Source: Cellulosimicrobium marinum
Lineage (GTDB): Bacteria > Actinomycetota > Actinomycetes > Actinomycetales > Cellulomonadaceae
DNA length: 64,000 nucleotides
NCBI RefSeq assembly: GCF_020551945.1
Contig: NZ_JAJBZH010000002.1
Coordinates: 124,001-188,000, forward strand
Direction: 5' to 3'
In this document: piece after piece, positions 52,174 through 61,535 of the stretch
Position numbering within the stretch: position 1 is the first letter of the stretch
Layout of the letters: the number at the start of each line of letters is the position of its first letter
Made by a program: the position numbers and the translations under genes
The notes under the pieces: model-generated
Databases searched by the model: none
Seen by the model: only the letters and a program-made list of their open reading frames with translations
Told to the model about the DNA's origin: nothing

Positions 52174-53375
52174 GGGCGTTCCCTCGCCCACGGGTCGAGC
52201 ACGACCTTGATGCACCCGTCCTCCTTGCGCTGGAACGTGCGGTAGGCCTCGGGCGCCTGCTCGAGCGGGACGCGGTGGGTGCGCAGGTCGAGCACGCCGA
52301 GCGGGTCGGCGTCGTCCTGCACGAGGGGCAGGATGTCGTCCGTCCAGCGGCGCACGTTGGCCTGGCCCATCCGGAGCGTCACCTGCTTGTCGAAGAGCTG
52401 CATCATCGGCAGCGGGTCCTTCGCGCCGCCGTACACCCCGCTGATCGACACGGTGCCGCCCCGCCGGACGACGTCGAACGCGGTGTACAGGGCGGCGAGC
52501 CGGTCGGTGCCGACCTTCTCGGTGAGGGGTGCGGCGAGGGCGTCGGGCATCGTCCCGACGACCTTCTGCGTCGCCTCGGCCACGGGCGAGCCGTGCGCCT
52601 CCATGCCAACGGCGTCGATCACCGCGTCCGGCCCGCGCCCGCCCGTCACGTCGCGCAGCGCGGTGACGAGGTCGTCGACGGCCCCCGGGTCGACGGTGCG
52701 CACCCCGTGGCGGTCCGCCATCGCCCGGCGCTCGGGGACGGCGTCGACCCCGACGACCAGTCCTGCGCCGCGGTGGCGCGCGATCCGTGCGGCCATCTGG
52801 CCGATCGGCCCGAGCCCGAGGACGACGACGCTGCCGCCCTCGGGCACGGCCGCGTACTCGACGGCCTGCCACGCGGTGGGCAGGACGTCCGAGAGGTAGA
52901 GGTACCGCTCGTCGGGCGTGCCGTCGTCGGGCACGACGACGGGCCCGTAGTGGGCCTGCGGCACGCGCAGGTACTGCGCCTGCCCGCCGGGCACCTGCCC
53001 GTACAGGCGCGTGTACCCGAAGAGGGCGGCGCCCTTGTCCTGGGGCCGCACCTGCGTCGTCTCGCACTGCGTCTGCAGCCCGCGCACGCACATCCAGCAG
53101 CGACCGCAGGAGATGGTGAAGGGGACGACGACGCGGTCCCCGACGCGCAGGTCGCCCGCCGCCGACCCGACCTCCTCGACGACGCCCATCGCCTCGTGGC
53201 CCAGCACGTCCCCGGCGTCGAGGAACATGCCGAGCACGCCATACAGGTGCAGGTCCGACCCGCAGATCGCGGTCGACGTCACCCGGACGACCGCGTCCGT
53301 GGGCTCCTCGACGCGTGGGTCGGGCACGTCCTCGACGCTCACGTTCTCGCGTCCCTGCCAGGTGAGTGCTCGCAT
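52170..53375 (-). CDS. Zinc-dependent alcohol/formaldehyde-type dehydrogenase
   Basis: 401 residues of the medium-chain dehydrogenase family. Catalytic zinc motif STAICGSDLHLYG and GHEAMGVVEE, structural zinc Cys set CGRCWMCVRGLQTQC, and nucleotide-binding VVVLGLGPIGQMAARIAR are all present. The insert LFGYTRLYGQVPGGQAQYLR is typical of the formaldehyde dehydrogenase-like branch. Substrate unknown. The downstream helical protein gene overlaps its stop. Confidence 0.9.
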   Translation of the reverse strand: MRALTWQGRENVSVEDVPDPRVEEPTDAVVRVTSTAICGSDLHLYGVLGMFLDAGDVLGHEAMGVVEEVGSAAGDLRVGDRVVVPFTISCGRCWMCVRGLQTQCETTQVRPQDKGAALFGYTRLYGQVPGGQAQYLRVPQAHYGPVVVPDDGTPDERYLYLSDVLPTAWQAVEYAAVPEGGSVVVLGLGPIGQMAARIARHRGAGLVVGVDAVPERRAMADRHGVRTVDPGAVDDLVTALRDVTGGRGPDAVIDAVGMEAHGSPVAEATQKVVGTMPDALAAPLTEKVGTDRLAALYTAFDVVRRGGTVSISGVYGGAKDPLPMMQLFDKQVTLRMGQANVRRWTDDILPLVQDDADPLGVLDLRTHRVPLEQAPEAYRTFQRKEDGCIKVVLDPWARERP

Positions 53376-53559
53376 GGCGTTCCCTCCGTCTCGTCCCTGC
53401 CGGCCCCGGGTCGCGGGGCGGGACCGGCGTCCGTCAGTCGAGCACCGGGCCGACGCGCTCGCACCCCAGGGCCGGGGCAGCGCGCCGACCGACGACGGGA
53501 CCCGGCCCCGAGTGGTGAGTGCGCGGGGTCCGCCTAGCGTCGTGGTGAGGAGGTGCGCG

Positions 53560-54162
53560 ATGAGAGCCCTGTTCGTGAGCTGCACGCTGAAGAGGTCGCC
53601 CGAGCCGTCCAACACGGAGACGTTGGGGCGGGTCGTCGCCGAGGCGCTGCAGGACCGCGGCGTCACGGTGGAGCACGTCCGCCTGGTCGACCTCGACGTC
53701 CCGCCCGGGGTCGTGACGGACTTCGGCGACGGCGACGAGTGGCCGAGCGTCCACGCCCGGCTCCTCGAGTCGGAGATCCTCGTGGTCCTCACCCCGACGT
53801 GGGTGGGGCGGCCGTCGTCCGTCGCGCAGCGCATGCTCGAGCGGATGGACGCGATGCTGTCGGAGCAGGACGACGAGGGCCGGCCGGTCGCGTACGGCCG
53901 GGTCGCGGGCGTCGTGGTGACGGGCAACGAGGACGGTGCCCACCACGTGATCTCCGAGATCTCCGGGGCGCTCGGCGACATCGGCTACACGGTCCCGGGG
54001 CAGGCGTGGACGTACTGGAACCAGGGTCCGGGCCCCGGGCCGGACTACGTCCAGACCGGTCACGGGCACGAGTGGGCGCAGAGCACCGGGCGCCTCATGG
54101 CCCACAACCTGCACGCCGTGGCGACGGCGCTCGCCGAGCACCCGATCCCGCCGCAGGACTGA
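53560..54162 (+). CDS. NADPH-dependent FMN reductase/flavodoxin-like protein
   Basis: 200 residues with a flavodoxin fold: FMN loop VSCTLKRSPEPSNTETLG at the N-terminus, VVLTPTWVGRPSSVAQRMLE and VVVTGNEDGAHHVISEI further on. Likely quinone or flavin reductase. The ATG at 53560 follows GAGGAGG. It is divergent from the dehydrogenase gene. Confidence 0.85.
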   Translation: MRALFVSCTLKRSPEPSNTETLGRVVAEALQDRGVTVEHVRLVDLDVPPGVVTDFGDGDEWPSVHARLLESEILVVLTPTWVGRPSSVAQRMLERMDAMLSEQDDEGRPVAYGRVAGVVVTGNEDGAHHVISEISGALGDIGYTVPGQAWTYWNQGPGPGPDYVQTGHGHEWAQSTGRLMAHNLHAVATALAEHPIPPQD

Positions 54163-54340
54163 GGTACAGATCACCCGACGCAGAACTGGACGGCCGTCCA
54201 GTTCGCGTTCTACCGTGGGACCACGACGACCAGGGCCCCGCAGCCCGGTCGTTCACGGTGCCCTCGTCGATACCCCCTGCCGACGAGGGCACCGGCATGT
54301 CCGGGCACGGGCGACGAGGACGCACCGCTACCCTGCGCCT

Positions 54341-55144
54341 GTGGCAGACGACCCGACGAACCTCCCCGGGCCGGACCGGTGGCTCGACCGGGGACGCGCC
54401 GTGCGAGCGAGGGTGGAGACGTCGGCGCGCGACGTCGCGCGGAGACTTCTTGCCCCCGGAGGGCCGCTCGGTCCGCAGGCTCCCCCGAGCGGCGTCCCGG
54501 CCCGCGTGTCCGACCGCCCCTCCCTGCGGAAGGACGAGGTGCTGAGCGCGCTCCCCGTCGGCGTCGAGCTCGGCCTCACCCCCGCCCGCGGGGACGTCGA
54601 CGCGCTCGGGTGGGCCGGAGAGGTGTTCACGGCGGACGGGCCGCACCGACCGCTCCTCCACCGGCTTCCCGAACGGCCCGCGACGAGATCCGAGAAGGCC
54701 TGGGGTCTCGTCGACCTCGTGCTGTCGGACGTCCACGGCGGCCACGTCGAGCCGCGTGGCGTCGAGCTGGTCGCCCCGGACGGTCGGATGCTCCTGCGGA
54801 TCACGGACGAACCGGCCGGGGTTCGCCCGACGGGGCCGCAACGGCGCGTCGAGCTGCCCGACGGCGTACCCGTCGCGACGTTCGGCTTCCGGCGGGTCGC
54901 AGGCCGCAGGGTCGTGGAGGTCCTCCCGGTGGGTGCACACCACGACGCCCCGCTGACGTGTCACAAGGTCACCGACCACGCCTCGGGCTGGACCGTCATC
55001 CGGCAGGTGCGCCGCGGGGACACGGTCCTCGCCGAGCTCCTCCGCGACGCGACCACCCGCCGTCTCCGGGTCGACCGTGTCGACCGGGACGACCTCCCGC
55101 TCGTGTGGGCCGGCCTGCTGTGGTGGTGGGGCGCCGAGATCTGA
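54341..55144 (+). CDS. Hypothetical protein
   Basis: 267 residues from a GTG at 54341; an in-frame ATG at 54215 would add a Pro/Arg-rich stretch and is less likely. The sequence (SRRLLAPGGPLG, VSDRPSLRKDEVLSALPVGV, MLLRITDEPAGVRPTG, LPLVWAGLLWWWGAEI) is beta-rich with no family I recognise. Codon use is native, arguing for a real gene. Convergent with the peroxidase gene. Confidence 0.65.
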   Translation: MADDPTNLPGPDRWLDRGRAVRARVETSARDVARRLLAPGGPLGPQAPPSGVPARVSDRPSLRKDEVLSALPVGVELGLTPARGDVDALGWAGEVFTADGPHRPLLHRLPERPATRSEKAWGLVDLVLSDVHGGHVEPRGVELVAPDGRMLLRITDEPAGVRPTGPQRRVELPDGVPVATFGFRRVAGRRVVEVLPVGAHHDAPLTCHKVTDHASGWTVIRQVRRGDTVLAELLRDATTRRLRVDRVDRDDLPLVWAGLLWWWGAEI

Positions 55145-55151
55145 GGCGTCG

Positions 55152-55634
55152 TCAGCGCGGCAGGTTCGCCTCGACGAGCGTGACGACCGCCGGGTCGTCC
55201 GGCTCGGTACGCGGCCGGAAGCGGTGCACCTCGCCGCCGGGCAGCACGACGAACTTCTCGAAGTTCCACGTCACGCGCCCCGCCTTGCCGTCCGCGTCCG
55301 GCGTCTTCTTCAGCTCTGTGTAGAGCGGGTGCTCGTGACGGCCGTTGACGCGCACGCGGTCGACCACGGGGAACGTGACGCCGTACGTCAGGGAGCAGAA
55401 CTCCTGGATCGCCTCGTTGCTGCCGAGCTCCTGGAGGAACTGGTTGCTCGGGAACCCGATCACCTGGAAGCCACGCTCGCCGTACTCCTTCTGCATCCGC
55501 TCGAGCGTCGCGTACTGCGGGGCGAGCCCGCACCGCGACGCCACGTTGACCACCATGACGACGTCGTCGCGGTGCTCGCCGAGGGTGCGGGTGGAGCCGT
55601 CCATGGCCTGGAACGGGATGTCGTAGAGGGTCAT
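55152..55634 (-). CDS. Glutathione peroxidase-like thiol peroxidase
   Basis: 160 residues of the GPx family. Opening [14 protein letters not shown], peroxidatic Cys in [16 protein letters not shown], then [20 protein letters not shown] and [13 protein letters not shown] with the catalytic Gln and Trp. A Cys replaces selenocysteine. Reduces hydroperoxides, most likely with thioredoxin or mycothiol-linked donors. The ATG at 55634 is clear. Confidence 0.92.
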   Translation of the reverse strand: MTLYDIPFQAMDGSTRTLGEHRDDVVMVVNVASRCGLAPQYATLERMQKEYGERGFQVIGFPSNQFLQELGSNEAIQEFCSLTYGVTFPVVDRVRVNGRHEHPLYTELKKTPDADGKAGRVTWNFEKFVVLPGGEVHRFRPRTEPDDPAVVTLVEANLPR

Positions 55635-55725
55635 GCCTCCCATCCTGCCGTGCCCGCACGCCCCCGCACCGCGTACGGTCGGAGCAGCGGGCGACGGTGC
55701 CCGGCAGGTCGGCGAAGGGGTCGGG

Positions 55726-56523
55726 ATGCGGATCGACGGCACGGTGGCGCTCGTCACGGGAGGGGCCTCGGGCCTGGGCCGGGCCACGGCCGAGGACCTG
55801 GTCGCGGCAGGGGCGCGGGTCGTCGTCGCGGACCTGGGGTCGTCCGACGGCGCGGAGGTCGCCCGGGCGCTCGGCGACGCCGCCCGCTTCGTCCCCACGG
55901 ACGTCACCGACGAGGACGACGTCGCACGCGCCCTCGACGTCGCGGACGACCTCGGCGGTGCGCGGATCGTCGTCACGTGCGCGGGGGTCGTGCACGCGCA
56001 GCGCGTGCTCGGCAGGAACGGCGTGCACGACCTCGCCGCGTTCCGGCGCGTGCTCGACGTCAACGTCGCCGGGACGTTCAACGTGGTCCGCCTCGCCGCC
56101 GAGCGCATGCTCGCGCTCGACCTCCTGCCCGACCCGGCCGCGGGCGAGGGCGACGACGTGCCGGGGGAGGAGCGCGGCGTCGTCGTGCAGACCGCGTCCG
56201 TCGCGGCGTACGACGGCCAGGTGGGCCAGGCCGCCTACGCCGCGTCCAAGGCCGCCGTCGCGGGCCTCACGCTGCCGCTCGCGCGCGACCTCGCCCACCA
56301 CCGCGTCCGCGTCATGACGATCGCGCCCGGGACGTTCCGCACGCCCATGATGGCGTCGCTGCCCGACGACGCGCAGGCGTCCCTCGCCGCGCAGGTGCCC
56401 CACCCGAGCCGCCTCGGACGGCCGGACGAGTTCGCGCGGCTCGTGCGGGCGGTCGTCGAGAACCCCATGCTCAACGGCGAGGTGATCCGCCTCGACGGCG
56501 CCATCCGGATGGCCCCGCGCTGA
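55726..56523 (+). CDS. SDR of the 3-hydroxyacyl-CoA dehydrogenase type
   Basis: 265 residues. NAD loop [16 protein letters not shown], catalytic Ser in [14 protein letters not shown] and YAASK. The long loop with [20 protein letters not shown] and the ending [20 protein letters not shown] match the HSD17B10 / type II 3-hydroxyacyl-CoA dehydrogenase branch. Start ATG 55726 after cgaaggggtcgg. The next gene begins 1 bp after the stop. Confidence 0.88.
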   Translation: MRIDGTVALVTGGASGLGRATAEDLVAAGARVVVADLGSSDGAEVARALGDAARFVPTDVTDEDDVARALDVADDLGGARIVVTCAGVVHAQRVLGRNGVHDLAAFRRVLDVNVAGTFNVVRLAAERMLALDLLPDPAAGEGDDVPGEERGVVVQTASVAAYDGQVGQAAYAASKAAVAGLTLPLARDLAHHRVRVMTIAPGTFRTPMMASLPDDAQASLAAQVPHPSRLGRPDEFARLVRAVVENPMLNGEVIRLDGAIRMAPR

Positions 56524-56524
56524 C

Positions 56525-57253
56525 ATGGCCGCCGCGAACGGACCCCAGCCGGCCGACGCCCCGCCGCCCACCGCGGCCGCGTTCCGCACCGACCTGCTCG
56601 CGCTCGCGACGCGCGAGCAGAGGACGCGGTACACGCGCTTCTTCCCCGGCGACGACTCGTTCGTCGGTGTGCGCATGGGCGACGTCTTCGCGCTCGCGAA
56701 ACGGTCCCTCGCGATGCCGGTCGGCGAGATCGAGCTGCTCCTGGAGGACCGCGTGCACGAGGTGCGCGCCGGCGCGTGCTCGATCATGGGCAAGGCCGCG
56801 ACCGCGCGCCGCGTCGAGACCGCCCGGCACGCCGAGCTCGTCGACCTGCTGCTGCGCCGCCACGACCGCGTCGACGCGTGGGACCTCGTCGACCTCACCG
56901 CGCACCAGGTGCTCGGCACGTGGCTGCTCGACCGCCCGCGCGACGTCCTCGACGAGCTCGCGCGCGCCCCGGACTGGCCACGGCGCCGCGCCGCGGTCGT
57001 CGCCACCGCGGCGTTCCTGCGCAAGGGACAGGTGGACGACACGCTGCGCCTCGCCGAGGTCCTGCGCGACGACCCGGAGCCGTTCGTCCAGAAGGGCGTC
57101 GGCTGGATGCTGCGGGTCGTCGGCGACGTCGAGCCCGAGCGGTTCACGGCGTTCCTCGACGAGCACGCCGCCGCGATGCCGCGCGCGACCCTGCGCGCGG
57201 CGGTGGAGAAGCTGCCCGCGGCCGAGCGCAGGGCCTGGGCGGAGCGGACGTGA
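56525..57253 (+). CDS. AlkD-family DNA alkylation repair protein
   Basis: 242 residues, all helical HEAT repeats: TREQRTRYTRFFPGDDSFVG, VRMGDVFALAKRSLAMP, DAWDLVDLTAHQVLGTWLLD, and QKGVGWMLRVVGDVEPER. This is the family of AlkC/AlkD-like glycosylases that remove N3/N7-alkylpurines. It is the closer of the two window members to AlkD proper. It follows the SDR gene by 1 bp and may be co-expressed with it. Confidence 0.87.
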   Translation: MAAANGPQPADAPPPTAAAFRTDLLALATREQRTRYTRFFPGDDSFVGVRMGDVFALAKRSLAMPVGEIELLLEDRVHEVRAGACSIMGKAATARRVETARHAELVDLLLRRHDRVDAWDLVDLTAHQVLGTWLLDRPRDVLDELARAPDWPRRRAAVVATAAFLRKGQVDDTLRLAEVLRDDPEPFVQKGVGWMLRVVGDVEPERFTAFLDEHAAAMPRATLRAAVEKLPAAERRAWAERT

Positions 57254-57277
57254 CGACCGTGGTGCGATGCTGGCGGC

Positions 57278-57916
57278 GTGCAGGTGGAGCCGGTGAGCGA
57301 CGACGTCCTCGTGGAGCGCGTGGTGGCGCGGACGCTCGCGGTCCCGGCGACCGGGGGAGCGGTCCGCGTCCTCGTCGACGGGCACCCGTCGGCACGGCCC
57401 GAGGCGCTCGCAGACGTGCTCGTCGACCCGCTGCGCGCGGCCGGCCGGCCCGTCGCCCGGGTGCGGGTGCGGGACTTCTGGCGGCCCGCGTCGCTGCGCC
57501 TGGAACGCGGCCGCGAGGACGCGGACGCGCTGCTCGACGACACGGTCGACGTGGCGGGCCTCAACCGCGAGGTGCTGGACGCCGTCGGGCCGGGCGGGCG
57601 CGGCCGGTACGTGACGAGCCTGCGCGACCCCGTGACGGACCGGCCCACGCGAGCGCCGTTCGTCGACGTGGAGCCCGGTCTCGTCGTCGTGCTCGACGGG
57701 TCGCTCGCGCTCGGTCGGGGGCTCGCGACGGACCTCACCGTGCACCTCGCGCTGCGACCGGCGACCCTCGCGCGCCGCACCGACCCCGCGGACGCGTGGA
57801 CGCTCGCCGCCTACGCGCGGTACACCGAGGAAGTACGCCCCGAGGTGTCCGCGGACGTCGTCGTGCGGGTCGACGACGCCCGCCACCCCGCATGGGTCGG
57901 CCCGGCGCTCCCGTAG
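57278..57916 (+). CDS. Uridine kinase-like protein without a normal P-loop
   Basis: 212 residues. Position and later motifs (VRVRDFWRPASLRLERGRED, YVTSLRDPVTDRPTRAPF, VVVLDGSLALGRGLATDLTV) match actinobacterial 'uridine kinase' proteins. Where the Walker A GxSGxGKT should be, the sequence is VLVDGHPSARPEALAD, lacking the Lys. It may bind nucleotide without phosphoryl transfer, or be a degenerate paralogue. GTG start at 57278. Confidence 0.72.
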   Translation: MQVEPVSDDVLVERVVARTLAVPATGGAVRVLVDGHPSARPEALADVLVDPLRAAGRPVARVRVRDFWRPASLRLERGREDADALLDDTVDVAGLNREVLDAVGPGGRGRYVTSLRDPVTDRPTRAPFVDVEPGLVVVLDGSLALGRGLATDLTVHLALRPATLARRTDPADAWTLAAYARYTEEVRPEVSADVVVRVDDARHPAWVGPALP

Positions 57917-57971
57917 CCCGTCCCGGCGGACGCGGCTAGGTTGGCCACGACACCGACGACGGGGAGCGACG

Positions 57972-58922
57972 ATGACCACGACCGTGACGCCCGAGACGTA
58001 CATCCGTGCGGAGGTGGACGGGCGGTTCGCCGTCTTCCAGCAGCGCGCCGGAGGACGGATCAACGCGTTCTACCTCATCGAGCGGCCCGTCCCGACGGAC
58101 GAGCAGCCGGTCGTGCGGATGAACCGTGACACGCTCTACGGCGGCGGCGTGATCGACACCGCCGAGGGGGCGCGCGTGTACGTCCCGGAGGTCGCCGACG
58201 GCCGGTACGTCTCGCTCATGGTGATCGACAACGACCACTACACGGTCGACGTGCTCCACGAGCCGGGGTGGCACGAGATCACCTCCCCCACGCGGTACTG
58301 CGTCGCCGTGCCCCGCGTCGAGCTGCACGACATGCGCGACGAGGAGGAGATCGCCCACGTCGTCGAGGTGCTGCACCGCTTCCGGATCGAGGCGGGCAGC
58401 GCGGAGACGTTCGTCCCGGCGGACTGGGACTACGACTCGATGTTCGCGCTGCGCGCCGAGTACGAGAAGGAGTTCCGCACCTACGGCCAGTACCCGTCCG
58501 GGTGGATGGGGCGCCGCGGCGAGGTCGACGAGGCGACCCGCCACCTCGCCGTCGCGGGCGCGTGGGGCCTCTTCCCCGAGCAGGAGGCTGTGTACATCAA
58601 CTACACGGGCCCCGCCGACGCGTCGAAGGGGTACGTCGCGACGTACTCCGTGCCCCCGTGCGACGCGTTCTGGTCGATCGCCGTGTACGGCGACGACGCG
58701 TTCTTCCACTCCGACGTCGCCACCCTCAGCCCCGCTACCACCCAGTACAACGACGACGGCACCTTCACGGTGTACTTCGGGTCCGCGGACGTGGTGGGCG
58801 ACAAGCCGAACCGCCTGGACATCACCGACGGCTGGAACTTCCTGTTCCGCGTCTACCGTCCCCACGCGAGCGTGCTCGCGCGCGAGTACACCCTGCCGGA
58901 CGTCGTCGAGGTGACCGGCTGA
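57972..58922 (+). CDS. DUF1254/DUF1214 protein
   Basis: 316 residues. The DUF1254 opening (ETYIRAEVDGRFAVFQQRAG, VVRMNRDTLYGGGVIDTAEG) and the DUF1214 end (SVPPCDAFWSIAVYGDDAFF, NFLFRVYRP) are clear. No signal peptide is seen, so it is probably cytoplasmic. Function of the family is not established. Confidence 0.85.
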   Translation: MTTTVTPETYIRAEVDGRFAVFQQRAGGRINAFYLIERPVPTDEQPVVRMNRDTLYGGGVIDTAEGARVYVPEVADGRYVSLMVIDNDHYTVDVLHEPGWHEITSPTRYCVAVPRVELHDMRDEEEIAHVVEVLHRFRIEAGSAETFVPADWDYDSMFALRAEYEKEFRTYGQYPSGWMGRRGEVDEATRHLAVAGAWGLFPEQEAVYINYTGPADASKGYVATYSVPPCDAFWSIAVYGDDAFFHSDVATLSPATTQYNDDGTFTVYFGSADVVGDKPNRLDITDGWNFLFRVYRPHASVLAREYTLPDVVEVTG

Positions 58923-59045
58923 GCCCGAGGAGCGCCACGGTACGGGTGCGAAGAGGGCGCGCCCGTGCCACGCTCGACGACGGCGCCCGTGGCCGTCCGG
59001 GGACGGCGTACGCGGGCGTCGTCCGTTGGTAGCGACCCAGGAGGC

Positions 59046-59522
59046 ATGCCGTTGAGCCCAGCCGAGGAGACGACGATCGCCGTTCCCGCCGAGGACGGCG
59101 GTCTGCCGCTGTCCCGCCCGCCGGAGCACTTCGAGCCGGTGCGCGAGTGGACGCTGGACTCGGTGGCGGAGCTGAGCACGCTGCGCGGCGAGCTCGGCGA
59201 CCTGCTGCGCGACGGGGAGGCGGCGCCGGACGTCGGGCTCGCGTCGACGCCGGAGCGGGTGGTGCTCGTGGCCTCGGAGCTGGCGACGAACGCGCTGGAG
59301 CACGGCCGGCCGCCGACGATCGTGCGGCTGCGGCGCTCGGGAGAGTCGTGGCTCCTCGAGGTGGCGGACCACGAGGTGACGACGCCGCCGGTGTATGCGG
59401 GGGAGCGGGTGCCGGGGGCCGGAGGGTTGGGTCTGCACCTCGCGCGGACGCTCGCGCTCGACGTCGGGTGGTTCACCGAGGGGACGACGAAGTGCCTGTG
59501 GGTGACCTTCCCGGTGGACTGA
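59046..59522 (+). CDS. RsbW-type anti-sigma serine kinase/ATPase
   Basis: 158 residues with a GHKL ATPase fold. N box VLVASELATNALEHGRP, G1-like LEVADHEVTTPPVY, G2 GAGGLGLHLARTLALDVGWF. It should bind and phosphorylate an anti-anti-sigma factor. The ATG at 59046 follows CCAGGAGG; upstream in-frame ATG 58965 is Arg/Ser-rich and less likely. A SpoIIE-type phosphatase at 49874 could act opposite it. Confidence 0.87.
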   Translation: MPLSPAEETTIAVPAEDGGLPLSRPPEHFEPVREWTLDSVAELSTLRGELGDLLRDGEAAPDVGLASTPERVVLVASELATNALEHGRPPTIVRLRRSGESWLLEVADHEVTTPPVYAGERVPGAGGLGLHLARTLALDVGWFTEGTTKCLWVTFPVD

Positions 59523-59600
59523 TCGCTCGCTACGCTCGGACCAGGAGTTCCCCCATCGTGTGGTGACAATCTTCAAACTCGCTGGCTTGCGTGAAACTTT

Positions 59601-59615
59601 GTGCCATACTGGCAC
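59601..59615. promoter_or_regulatory. Palindromic operator overlapping the kinase promoter
   Basis: GTGCCATACTGGCAC is a perfect inverted repeat (6-bp arms, TAC centre), 2 bp before the GTG at 59618. The -10-like CATACT lies inside it. TTGCGT about 17 bp upstream is a plausible -35. The RpiR-type regulator two genes downstream is the natural candidate to bind it. Confidence 0.5.
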
Positions 59616-59617
59616 GC

Positions 59618-60646
59618 GTGAGCAGCAGCGCGACCGACGACGGGTGGCTCGTCGCGCTCGACGTCGGCGGGTCGGGGAGCCGGCTCGTCGCGCGCCCTGT
59701 CGCGCCGGACGGCTCCGACCCCCTCGTGCTCGCCGGCCGACCTGTCGCGATCCGTCCCGAGGGCAGCGACGCCGTCGACGTCGTGACGAGCCTGCTCGAC
59801 GACCTCCACCGCACCGCCCCGCACGTGCGACACGTGCGGGCGGCCGCGGTCGGCGCCACCGGGCTCGCGACCCTCGTCCGCGACCCCGCCGAGCTGCACC
59901 GCGCCCTGCACGACCGCCTCGGGCCCCACGGCACCGGCCTGCGCACGGCCGTCGCCGCCGACGCGCTCACCGCGCACCTCGGCGCGCTCGGCGGCCGGGG
60001 CGGCGCCGTCGTCGCCGTCGGCACCGGCGCGATCGCTCTCGGTACCGACCTGCGCGCCACGTGGCACCGCGTCGACGGGTGGGGCCACCTGCTCGGCGAC
60101 CTCGGCGCCGGGTCGTGGATCGGCGCGCAGGGCCTCCAGGCCGCCGTCGCCGCGCACGACGGCCGGGCAGCAGGCGGGTCCCGGGCCCTGCTCGACGCCG
60201 CCACCGCACGGTTCGGCCCCGTCCCCACGTGGCCCGCCCAGCTCTACACGCGCGCCGACCGCGCCCAGGTCCTCGCGTCCTTCACGCCCGACGTCGCGGC
60301 GTGCGCGGGCGACGGCGACCCGGTCGCACGTCAGGTCGTCGCCGCCGCCGGCACCCACCTCGCGACGACCCTCGCCGCCGCGCTCGTCGACGGCGTGCCC
60401 CCGCTCGCCGCCGCCACCGGCGGCGTCCTCGGGATCGGACCGCTGCTCACCGACGCGTTCCGGGCCCGCTTCGCCGTGCTGCGCCCCGACGCCGAGCTCG
60501 TCCCCGCCGCGGGCAGCCCGCTCGACGGTGCGCTGCACCTCGCGGCACGCCTCGCGCACGAGCCGCGGGACGTCGTCGGGCACCCCACCTGGCTCACGCT
60601 CGACCCGACACCCGCCCTCACCGAGGAGGACCCCCATGGCCGCTGA
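59618..60646 (+). CDS. BadF/BadG-type sugar kinase (N-acetylglucosamine kinase-like)
   Basis: 342 residues from a GTG at 59618. The ASKHA-fold opening is WLVALDVGGSGSRLVARPVA, the second motif AVGTGAIALGTDL and WGHLLGDLGAGSWIG. It should phosphorylate an amino sugar such as GlcNAc or a cell-wall derivative. An upstream in-frame GTG (59591) would start inside the promoter palindrome and was rejected. It overlaps the RpiR gene by 11 bp. Confidence 0.87.
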   Translation: MSSSATDDGWLVALDVGGSGSRLVARPVAPDGSDPLVLAGRPVAIRPEGSDAVDVVTSLLDDLHRTAPHVRHVRAAAVGATGLATLVRDPAELHRALHDRLGPHGTGLRTAVAADALTAHLGALGGRGGAVVAVGTGAIALGTDLRATWHRVDGWGHLLGDLGAGSWIGAQGLQAAVAAHDGRAAGGSRALLDAATARFGPVPTWPAQLYTRADRAQVLASFTPDVAACAGDGDPVARQVVAAAGTHLATTLAAALVDGVPPLAAATGGVLGIGPLLTDAFRARFAVLRPDAELVPAAGSPLDGALHLAARLAHEPRDVVGHPTWLTLDPTPALTEEDPHGR

Positions 60647-61535
60647 CGGTCTCGTCCGGATCCGCCAGGCCCTGCCCACGCTCCGGCCCGCGGAGGTGCG
60701 GATCGCCGAGGCGGTCCTCGCCGACCCGGCGTCCGTCGTCGGCAAGACCATCACCGAGCTCGCGGCCCTCGTCGGGACGTCGCAGGCGACCGTCGTGCGG
60801 TTCTGCCGCGCCGTCGGCTACGCCGGGTACCCCGAGTTCCGCATCGACCTCGCCCAGGCGACGAGCCGGCGCGAGGTCGAGGCGGAGCGGTCCAACGTCG
60901 CGCACGGCGAGATCGACCCCGACGACACCGTGCAGGACGTCGTGGAGAAGATCGCGTTCCACGAGGCCCGCACGATCGAGGAGACGGCGCGCGCCCTCGA
61001 CCTCGACGCGCTCGACCGGGTTGCCGCCGCCGTCGCCGAGGCACCGCGCATCGACCTGTTCGGCGTGGGGTCGAGCGGGCTCACCGCCCAGGACCTCGCC
61101 CAGAAGCTTCAGCGGATCGGGCTCGTGTGCTTCGCGTCGCCCGACCCGCACGTCCAGCTCCAGTCCGCCGCGCTGCTCGGGCCCGGCGCCGTCGCGGTCG
61201 GCGTCTCGCACAGCGGCCTCACCGTCGAGACGAACCACGCGCTGCGCATCGCGCACGAGCGCGGCGCCACCACCGTCGCCGTGACGAACTTCCCCGAGTC
61301 GCCGCTCGTCGCGCACGCCGACCTCGTCCTCACCACCACGGCGCGCGAGACGCAGTTCCGGTCCGGCGCGCTGTCGAGCCGCATCGCCCAGCTCGCGCTC
61401 GTCGACTTCCTCTTCGTCCGCGTCGCGCAGCGCCTGTTCGAGCGCACGACGGAGAACCTGCGGGCCACCTACCAGGCGGTGCAGCCGCACCGGCTCGGGT
61501 ACGACCGCCGGGCGGAGCGGAAGGAGCGGGCGTGA
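60636..61535 (+). CDS. RpiR/MurR-family transcription regulator
   Basis: 299 residues. N-terminal HTH (LRPAEVRIAEAVLADPASVV, ELAALVGTSQATVVRFCRAV) and C-terminal SIS sugar-binding domain (IDLFGVGSSGLTAQDLAQKL, VGVSHSGLTVETNHALRIAH). RpiR proteins sense sugar phosphates, which fits the adjacent kinase. The ATG at 60636 follows GAGGAGG. The next gene overlaps its stop (GTGA). Confidence 0.9.
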   Translation: MAADGLVRIRQALPTLRPAEVRIAEAVLADPASVVGKTITELAALVGTSQATVVRFCRAVGYAGYPEFRIDLAQATSRREVEAERSNVAHGEIDPDDTVQDVVEKIAFHEARTIEETARALDLDALDRVAAAVAEAPRIDLFGVGSSGLTAQDLAQKLQRIGLVCFASPDPHVQLQSAALLGPGAVAVGVSHSGLTVETNHALRIAHERGATTVAVTNFPESPLVAHADLVLTTTARETQFRSGALSSRIAQLALVDFLFVRVAQRLFERTTENLRATYQAVQPHRLGYDRRAERKERA

